From: Raineyella sp044508675 | GTDB lineage: Bacteria > Actinomycetota > Actinomycetes > Propionibacteriales > Propionibacteriaceae | NCBI GenBank assembly: GCA_044508675.1 | Contig: JBIQHF010000012.1 | Span: forward strand, 1-64,000 | Reading direction: 5' to 3' | Length of the DNA: 64,000 nt | Part shown: one piece after another, positions 58,473-64,000 of the stretch | How positions within the stretch are numbered: the first letter of the stretch is position 1 | How the letters are laid out: each line of letters opens with the position of its first letter | Notes under the pieces: model-generated | Databases searched by the model: none | Told to the model about the DNA's origin: nothing | Seen by the model: only the letters and a program-made list of their open reading frames with translations | Translations under genes and position numbers: made by a program

Positions 58473-59666
58473 GTGACCCCGTTGTCCGTCGATACCGCTA
58501 GCGCGACCCCCGCAGGCGTCAACCCGCCGCCGGCCACGATCGCCTCCCACCTGCACTCCACCCCCTCCTGGGACCCGGCAGACTTCCCCGTCCCCAAGGG
58601 CCGGGAGGAGATCTGGCGCTTCACCCCGATCAAGCGCCTGCGCGGGCTGTTCGAGGCCGATGCGACCGGCCGGCGGCTGGCCCGGGACGTGTCGGTGCCG
58701 GCGGGGGTCAGCGTCACCGAGACCAGCACCGAGCAGGCCAAGGCGCTCGGCGGCCGCCCGCCGATGGACCGGCTCGCCGTGATGGCCGTGGCCAATGCCG
58801 GCGGGGCACTCCACATCGACGTCCCGGCGGAGGTCCGGCTGGACGAGCCGGTCGTCGTGAAGCTCACCGGTGAGGGCGCCGACCAGGTCGTGCACGGCCA
58901 CGTCGTCGTCACCATCGGTCACCACGCCGAGGTCACCCTCGCCCTGGAGCACGTCGGATCCGCCACCTACGACGCATACGTGTCCGTGGTCGTCGGCGAG
59001 GGCGCCCAGGTCAACCTGGTCGAGCTGCAGCTGTGGGACGACGACGCGGTGCACGCCGGCCAGACCTCGGTCCAGGTCGGCCGCGACGCCTCGGTCACAG
59101 CGGTGACGGCCACGTTCGGTGGCGACCTGGTCCGCCTCACCCAGACCACCGACTACGCTGCGGTCGGCGGCGAGCTGCACCAGTACGGCATCTACTTCGC
59201 CGATGCCGGCCAGCACCTGGAGCACCGCCTGCTGGTCGACCATGCGACCCCGAAGTCGGTCTCCAGGGTCGACTACCGCGGCGCGCTCCAGGGAAAGGGC
59301 GCCCACACCGTCTGGGTCGGTGACGTGCTGATCCGCAAGGGCGCCGAGGGCATCGACACGTACGAGTCGGACCGCAACCTGGTGCTCACCGACGGCTGCC
59401 GCGCCGATGCGGTGCCGAACCTGGAGATCGAGACCGGTGAGATCGCCGGTGCCGGGCACGCGGCGACGACCGGCCGCTTCGACGACGAGCAGCTGTTCTA
59501 CCTGCAGAGCCGCGGCATCCCCGAGGACGAGGCGCGCAAGCTGGTGGTGTTCGGCTTCTTCACCGAGATCATCAACAAGGTCGGCGTGCCCGACATCGAG
59601 CAGCGGCTCACCGAGGCAGTCACCGCGGAGCTGCGCGACTTCGTCGGCACGCCCGAGACCGCCTGA
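58473..59666 (+). CDS. sufD: Fe-S cluster assembly protein SufD
   Basis: SufB paralogue of 397 aa that completes the SufBC2D complex. Conserved features are EEIWRFTPIKRLRGLFE at the N-terminus, HRLLVDHATPKSVSRVDYRGALQGKG and the QLFYLQSRGIPEDEARKLVVFGF end that contacts SufC. GTG 58473 (MTPLSVDT) is taken as the start, 38 bp after sufB. TTG 58482 is an alternative. Confidence 0.96.
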   Translation: MTPLSVDTASATPAGVNPPPATIASHLHSTPSWDPADFPVPKGREEIWRFTPIKRLRGLFEADATGRRLARDVSVPAGVSVTETSTEQAKALGGRPPMDRLAVMAVANAGGALHIDVPAEVRLDEPVVVKLTGEGADQVVHGHVVVTIGHHAEVTLALEHVGSATYDAYVSVVVGEGAQVNLVELQLWDDDAVHAGQTSVQVGRDASVTAVTATFGGDLVRLTQTTDYAAVGGELHQYGIYFADAGQHLEHRLLVDHATPKSVSRVDYRGALQGKGAHTVWVGDVLIRKGAEGIDTYESDRNLVLTDGCRADAVPNLEIETGEIAGAGHAATTGRFDDEQLFYLQSRGIPEDEARKLVVFGFFTEIINKVGVPDIEQRLTEAVTAELRDFVGTPETA

Positions 59667-59703
59667 CCACCCCCCACGACTTCAGCACCACAGGAGACCA
59701 CCC

Positions 59704-60471
59704 ATGGCAACCCTCGAGATCCACGACCTGCACGTCCAGGTCGACACCGACAACGGCCCCAAGCCCATCCTCAAGGGCGTCGACCTGACCATCCGGTCGG
59801 GCCAGACGCACGCGATCATGGGTCCGAACGGCTCGGGCAAGTCCACCCTGGCCTACACGCTGGCCGGTCACCCCAAGTACACCGTCACCGGCGGCACCGT
59901 CACCCTCGACGGCGACGACGTGCTGTCGATGACCGCCGACGAGCGGGCCCGCGCCGGCCTGTTCCTGGCCATGCAGTACCCGGTCGAGGTGCCCGGTGTG
60001 TCGGTCGCGAACTTCCTGCGGACGGCCAAGACCGCGGTCGACGGCCAGGCCCCGAAGATCCGCACCTGGACCAAGCAGGTCAACGACGCGCTCGGCCGGG
60101 TCGACCTGGCCCCGTCCTTCGGCCAGCGCTCGGTGAACGAGGGCTTCTCCGGTGGAGAGAAGAAGCGCCACGAGATCGCCCAGCTCGAGCTGCTCAACCC
60201 CAAGGTCGCGATCCTGGACGAGACCGACTCCGGCCTGGACATCGACGCCCTGCGCGTGGTGTCCGACGGCGTCAACCGCTTCATCGAGCAGGGTGACCGC
60301 GGGGTGCTGCTGATCACGCACTACACGCGGATCCTGCGCTACATCAAGCCGGATGTCGTCCACGTCTTCGTTGACGGTCACATGGTCACCGAGGGCGGCC
60401 CCGAGCTGGCCGAAGAGCTCGAGGCGGAGGGCTACGACAAGTACCTGAAGGTGGCGCGCGCAGATGCCTGA
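59704..60471 (+). CDS. sufC: Fe-S cluster assembly ATPase SufC
   Basis: Soluble ABC-type ATPase of 255 aa that drives SufB-SufD rearrangement. Walker A GPNGSGKST is at 40-48, signature FSGGEKKRHE and Walker B VAILDETDSGLDIDAL are present, with switch histidine in LLITHYTRIL. ATG 59704 has AGGAG nearby (59692-59696). It overlaps sufS by 8 bp. Confidence 0.97.
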   Translation: MATLEIHDLHVQVDTDNGPKPILKGVDLTIRSGQTHAIMGPNGSGKSTLAYTLAGHPKYTVTGGTVTLDGDDVLSMTADERARAGLFLAMQYPVEVPGVSVANFLRTAKTAVDGQAPKIRTWTKQVNDALGRVDLAPSFGQRSVNEGFSGGEKKRHEIAQLELLNPKVAILDETDSGLDIDALRVVSDGVNRFIEQGDRGVLLITHYTRILRYIKPDVVHVFVDGHMVTEGGPELAEELEAEGYDKYLKVARADA

Positions 60472-61768
60472 TACCCAGGTCGACGAGGCCGTCACCGGCG
60501 CGTACGACGTCGACGCCATCCGGGCGGATTTCCCGATCCTTGACCGGATGGTGGGGGACTACCCGCTGGTCTACCTGGACTCGGCGAACACCTCCCAGAA
60601 GCCGCGCAGCGTGATCCGCCAGGCGGCCGACTTCTACGCCCACCACAACGCCAACGTCGCCCGCGCCATGCACATGCTGGGCGCCGAGGCGACCCAGGCG
60701 TACGAGTCCGCCCGGGCCACGATCGCCGATTTCATCGGCGCGGCCGACGCGGCCGAGGTGATCTACACCAAGAACGCCTCCGAGGCGCTCAACCTGGCCG
60801 CGAACACGCTGGGCTCGCGCCTGAAGCCCGGCGACGAGGTGGTGATCTCGGTGATGGAGCACCACTCCAACATCGTGCCGTGGCAGCTGGTGTGCCAGCG
60901 CACCGGGGCGACCCTGCGCTGGTTCGACGTGACCGAGGAGGGCCGTCTCGACCTGGAGAAGAGCGTCGCCGACGGCCTGATCAATGACCGGACCCGGATC
61001 GTGGCGATCACCCGGCAGTCGAACGTGCTGGGCACCATCAACCCGGTCGGGGTGCTGGCCGAGATGGCCCACTCCGTCGGGGCCGTGCTGGTCGTCGACG
61101 CCTCCCAGGCAGTGCCGCACATGGCCACCGACGTGCAGGAGTGGGGCGCCGACATGGTCGCCTTCACCGGCCACAAGATGCTCGGCCCGACCGGCATCGG
61201 TATCCTCTGGGGCCGCTACGAACTGCTGGAGCAGCTGCCGCCGTTCCTCGGTGGCGGGGAGATGATCGAGGTCGTCCGGATGGAGGGCTCGACCTACGCG
61301 CCCCCACCGCACCGCTTCGAGGCCGGCACGATGCCGATCGCCCAGGCGGTCATGCTCGGCGCGGCGATCGACTACCTCAACGACATCGGCATGGACCGGA
61401 TCGCCGCCCACGAGCACCGGATCACCTCGTACGCCCTGGGCCGCCTCGCCGAGGTGAAGGGGCTGCGGGTCCTCGGGCCGACCGAGGCGGTCGACCGGGG
61501 AGGTGCCATCGCCTTCGAGCTGGAGGGCGTGCACCCGCACGACGTGATGACCATGCTCGACTCCCGTGGTATCGCCGTGCGCGGCGGACACCACTGCGCC
61601 CGCCCGCTGCACGACCGTTTCGGGGTCCAGTCCTCGACCCGGGCCTCGGCCTACCTGTACACCACCGAGCACGAGATCGACGTGCTGGTCGAGGCCCTCG
61701 ACTACACCCGGGACTTCTTCAACCGGCCGCGGACGTCCTCGCGGACCCGCCGGAAAGAGCACCGATGA
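60464..61768 (+). CDS. sufS: Cysteine desulfurase SufS
   Basis: PLP-dependent group II cysteine desulfurase of 434 aa providing sulfur to the SUF scaffold. The PLP lysine is K238 in FTGHKMLGPTG and the persulfide cysteine C378 in RGGHHCARP. SNIVPWQLVCQRTGA and VDASQAVPHM are further signatures. It needs the sulfur acceptor SufU, encoded next with a 4-bp overlap. ATG is at 60464, within sufC. Confidence 0.97.
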   Translation: MPDTQVDEAVTGAYDVDAIRADFPILDRMVGDYPLVYLDSANTSQKPRSVIRQAADFYAHHNANVARAMHMLGAEATQAYESARATIADFIGAADAAEVIYTKNASEALNLAANTLGSRLKPGDEVVISVMEHHSNIVPWQLVCQRTGATLRWFDVTEEGRLDLEKSVADGLINDRTRIVAITRQSNVLGTINPVGVLAEMAHSVGAVLVVDASQAVPHMATDVQEWGADMVAFTGHKMLGPTGIGILWGRYELLEQLPPFLGGGEMIEVVRMEGSTYAPPPHRFEAGTMPIAQAVMLGAAIDYLNDIGMDRIAAHEHRITSYALGRLAEVKGLRVLGPTEAVDRGGAIAFELEGVHPHDVMTMLDSRGIAVRGGHHCARPLHDRFGVQSSTRASAYLYTTEHEIDVLVEALDYTRDFFNRPRTSSRTRRKEHR

Positions 61769-62232
61769 ACGTCGAGATGATGTACCAGGAGATCATCCTG
61801 GACCACTACAAGGAGAAGCACCACAGCGGTCTGCGCGATCCGTACGACTCCGAGGTGCACCACGTGAACCCCAGCTGTGGTGACGAGATCACCCTGCGGG
61901 TCAACCTGGACGGCGAGACCATCAGCGACGTGTCGTACGAGGGCGAGGGCTGCTCCATCTCGCAGGCCTCGACCTCGGTGATGACCGACCTGGTGATCGG
62001 TCGCAGCATCGAGCAGTCCCAGGTGCTGTACGACCACTTCAAGGAAATGATGGAGTCCCGGGGCCGGATCGAGCCCGACGAGGACGAGTTCGAGGACGGC
62101 ATCGCGTTCGCCGGTGTCGCCAAGTTCCCTGCGCGCGTCAAGTGCGCGCTGCTGAGTTGGTCCGCGCTGCGCGATGCGCTGATGCGTGCGACCTCCACGA
62201 CCGAGCCCCACCCGAAGGAGGACCGGGCATGA
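61765..62232 (+). CDS. sufU: Zinc-dependent sulfurtransferase SufU
   Basis: SufU (155 aa) accepts persulfide sulfur from SufS. Zinc ligands C38, D40, C63 and C127 (NPSCGDEI, GEGCSISQA and ARVKCALLSW) correspond to the set known from Bacillus SufU. The Gram-positive-type insertion between the second and third ligands is present. ATG 61765 overlaps the sufS stop and its stop overlaps the sufT start. Confidence 0.96.
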   Translation: MNVEMMYQEIILDHYKEKHHSGLRDPYDSEVHHVNPSCGDEITLRVNLDGETISDVSYEGEGCSISQASTSVMTDLVIGRSIEQSQVLYDHFKEMMESRGRIEPDEDEFEDGIAFAGVAKFPARVKCALLSWSALRDALMRATSTTEPHPKEDRA

Positions 62233-62651
62233 GTGAAACAGTCGAGACCCGCGATGACCAGGCCGTCGAGGCCCCTGCCGACAAGGTGCAGGACCGGGAA
62301 CTGATGGGTGAGGCCGTCTCGGCGCCCGCCCCGGTGTCGGCCAAGCCCACCAATGAGGACGTGATGGAGGCCCTGAAGGACGTCGTCGACCCCGAGCTGG
62401 GGATCAACGTCGTCGACCTGGGCCTGATCTACGGCGTACACGTGGACGACGACTCCACGGTCGTGGTCGACATGACCCTGACCAGCGCGGCCTGCCCGCT
62501 CACCGACATGATCGAGGACCAGGCTGAGGCGGCCCTGGAGGGGATGGTCAACGGGATGCACATCAACTGGGTGTGGATGCCGCCGTGGACCGCCGCCAAG
62601 ATCACCGAGGACGGCCGCGACCAGCTGCGGGCGATGGGCTTCAACGTCTGA
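62229..62651 (+). CDS. sufT: MIP18/DUF59 family Fe-S maturation protein SufT
   Basis: Protein of 140 aa. The core (about 42-140) has DPELGINVVDLGLIYGVHVDD and TSAACPLTDMIEDQ with Cys89 conserved in the MIP18 family, which helps mature Fe-S proteins. The first about 40 residues are a polar extension. It is the last gene of the seven-gene suf operon, and its start overlaps the sufU stop (ATGA). A modest hairpin (62660-62677) follows the stop. Confidence 0.93.
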   Translation: MSETVETRDDQAVEAPADKVQDRELMGEAVSAPAPVSAKPTNEDVMEALKDVVDPELGINVVDLGLIYGVHVDDDSTVVVDMTLTSAACPLTDMIEDQAEAALEGMVNGMHINWVWMPPWTAAKITEDGRDQLRAMGFNV

Positions 62652-62735
62652 TCCACCCGCCCCACACACCCGTGGGGGCACCCGGACGACACGTACGACC
62701 TGGACGACCCGACACGTACGACCATCAGGAGCCCG

Positions 62736-64000
62736 ATGAGCGACGAGGGGCAGCGCAACGTCACCGTCGACCTGGCGCGGGCGCTGGCCATCCTGGTGGT
62801 CGTGTGGTTTCACCTGTCGTTCTTCAGGATCTCCCTGGCCCCCGGCGACGGCACCGGACTGCTGGGGTTGGTCGGCCTGACCCTGAGCATGCGCGGGTTC
62901 GGGCCGGTCGGCTGGATCGGCAGCTGGTTCCTGCAGATCATGCCGCTGTTCTTCGTCGCCGGTGGCTTCGCCAACACCTTGGTCGTGGACCGTCACGTCC
63001 GTGAGGGGCAGGGTTACGGCCACTACCTGGCCCGGCGCGCCGGCCGGTTGGTCGGCCCGCTCGGGTTGTACCTGGGCTTCTGCACGGTCGTGGGGACGAT
63101 CATCGCCTGGGTGGGCAGCGTGGCGGTGGGCGTGGCCGTCACCGCGTTGGCCACCCGGGTGCTGTGGTTCCTGGCGATCTACCTGGTGATCATCCTGCTT
63201 GCCCCGGCGATGGTGCGTGCCCATGACCGGTGGGGGATCGCGGTCGCGGCCCTGTTGCTGGCCGGCTCCCTGCTGGTCGATGCGGCCAGCTTCGCCACTG
63301 GCAGCCTCGAGCTGCGGGAGCTCAACCTGCTGCTGGTCTGGCCCTTCGCCCACCAGCTCGGCATCGCGTACGCCCGTGGCGGGTTGCGCCACCAACCGGA
63401 GCTGCTCAGCTGGCTGACTCTGGCCGGCGCCGTCGCGGCGATCCTGGCGCTGCTGGCCGTCGCGCCCTATCCGACGACTGCGGTCGGCCTCGGCGACCAG
63501 ATGGTCTCCAACCTGGCCCCGCCGACCACCCCGATGGCGATGTTGGCCCTGGCCCAGTTCGCGGTGCTGGCGCTGGTCGAGCGGCATGCCGGCGACCGGT
63601 TGCGCCGCAGCGCGCCCCTGCAGCGGGTGCTCGGTGTCGCGAACGCGACCGCGGTAACCACCTATCTGTGGCACCTGCCGATCATTGCGCTGTCGGTCGG
63701 GATCCTGCTGGTCCCCACCCTGGTGGCCGGCCGGCCGCTCGAGGTGCTGCTGACCACCCCGTTCGTCTATCTGGTCGCGGTGCCCCTGCTGGTGCTGCTC
63801 ATCCCGCGGATCGGCCGGGTCGAACAGGCCCTCAGCCCACCGGCCGGGTCTCGGGTGTCCACCGGGCTGGTGCTGGCCGGCATGCTGGTGCTGATGGCCG
63901 GCCTGGAACTGGTACGGGCGAACGGGATGGTGCTCCACCCGGGCGCCCCGTGGTCCAGCGCCGGGGTCCTGCTCTTCGTGGCCGGGGCCACCGCGGTCGC
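62736..64000 (+). CDS. Acyltransferase-3 family membrane protein (incomplete at right edge)
   Basis: Open reading frame from ATG 62736 to the window end, at least 421 aa, with no stop. RNVTVDLARALAILVVVWFHLSFF is the classical first helix of acyltransferase-3 (OafA/OatA-like) proteins with the conserved histidine, followed by the FLQIMPLFFVAGGFANT helix and YLWHLPII with a second histidine. About ten helices are seen. Such enzymes O-acylate cell-wall or surface polysaccharides or lipids. ATG 62736 has AGGAG at 62727-62731. It is codirectional with suf but 84 bp away and likely independent. The C-terminal region lies beyond the window. Confidence 0.85.
   Translation, partial: MSDEGQRNVTVDLARALAILVVVWFHLSFFRISLAPGDGTGLLGLVGLTLSMRGFGPVGWIGSWFLQIMPLFFVAGGFANTLVVDRHVREGQGYGHYLARRAGRLVGPLGLYLGFCTVVGTIIAWVGSVAVGVAVTALATRVLWFLAIYLVIILLAPAMVRAHDRWGIAVAALLLAGSLLVDAASFATGSLELRELNLLLVWPFAHQLGIAYARGGLRHQPELLSWLTLAGAVAAILALLAVAPYPTTAVGLGDQMVSNLAPPTTPMAMLALAQFAVLALVERHAGDRLRRSAPLQRVLGVANATAVTTYLWHLPIIALSVGILLVPTLVAGRPLEVLLTTPFVYLVAVPLLVLLIPRIGRVEQALSPPAGSRVSTGLVLAGMLVLMAGLELVRANGMVLHPGAPWSSAGVLLFVAGATAV

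Noticed and set aside
61806..63938. 710-aa open frame antisense to sufU, sufT and the acyltransferase gene
   Set aside because: Same shadow composition. The plus strand here encodes SufU, SufT and a clear acyltransferase-3 protein.

Overview
The window is high-GC chromosomal DNA from an actinobacterium. Gene content and order (tig-clpP1-clpP2-clpX, valS, folC with a DUF4233 gene and ndk, ctaA, and a SufR-led SUF operon) fit the Propionibacteriales; a Propionibacteriaceae host is my best guess, from gene content only.

Layout. 1-0.8 kb: a decayed conjugative relaxase (MobF/TrwC) fragment ending in a 14-bp tandem repeat. 0.8-4.2 kb: an ABC-2 exporter with a NarL-type two-component system. 4.3-6.3 kb: a CPBP membrane protease, an SRPBCC-like protein and a lone MNT nucleotidyltransferase. 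6.3-11.1 kb: tRNA-Pro(UGG) and the tig/clpP1/clpP2/clpX proteostasis genes. 11.1-15.3 kb (minus strand): valS, a DsbA-like thiol oxidoreductase and its MauE/DoxX-type membrane partner. 15.4-24.6 kb: folC, DUF4233, ndk and a complete Mrp Na+/H+ antiporter operon with subunits A and B fused. 24.6-31.1 kb: a second CPBP protease and the two halves of the TIGR03960/TIGR03936 radical-SAM pair, here separated by a malic enzyme and an SRPBCC gene.

31.1-34.8 kb (minus strand): ctaA with an ABC-2 permease and its ATPase. A TnpB-only IS200/IS605-type element has landed between ATPase and permease. In mycobacteria the ctaA/permease/ATPase block lies next to sufR-sufBDCSUT. Here about 21 kb of aromatic-catabolism genes (34.9-56.0 kb) separates the two blocks, and I read it as an acquired catabolic island.

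The island has two arms around a LysR regulator. The leftward arm encodes an extradiol (VOC) dioxygenase, an ornithine-cyclodeaminase/mu-crystallin family reductase, a DapA-family lyase, an aldehyde dehydrogenase, a small VOC protein, an alpha/beta hydrolase-fold protein lacking the nucleophile serine, and a second aldehyde dehydrogenase. The rightward arm encodes an MFS transporter, a flavin monooxygenase, a 3-Cys ferredoxin, a ferredoxin reductase, Rieske dioxygenase alpha and beta subunits, a dihydrodiol dehydrogenase, a second extradiol dioxygenase, a C-C hydrolase, a lipocalin-like protein, a second flavin monooxygenase and another C-C hydrolase. This amounts to ring dihydroxylation, rearomatisation, meta-cleavage and hydrolysis. 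The usual lower pathway (hydratase, 4-hydroxy-2-oxovalerate aldolase, acetaldehyde dehydrogenase) is absent, and a DapA-type lyase plus aldehyde dehydrogenases may replace it. The substrate is unknown.

56.2-62.7 kb: sufR-sufB-sufD-sufC-sufS-sufU-sufT, tightly packed. The window ends inside an acyltransferase-3 membrane protein that runs off the right edge.
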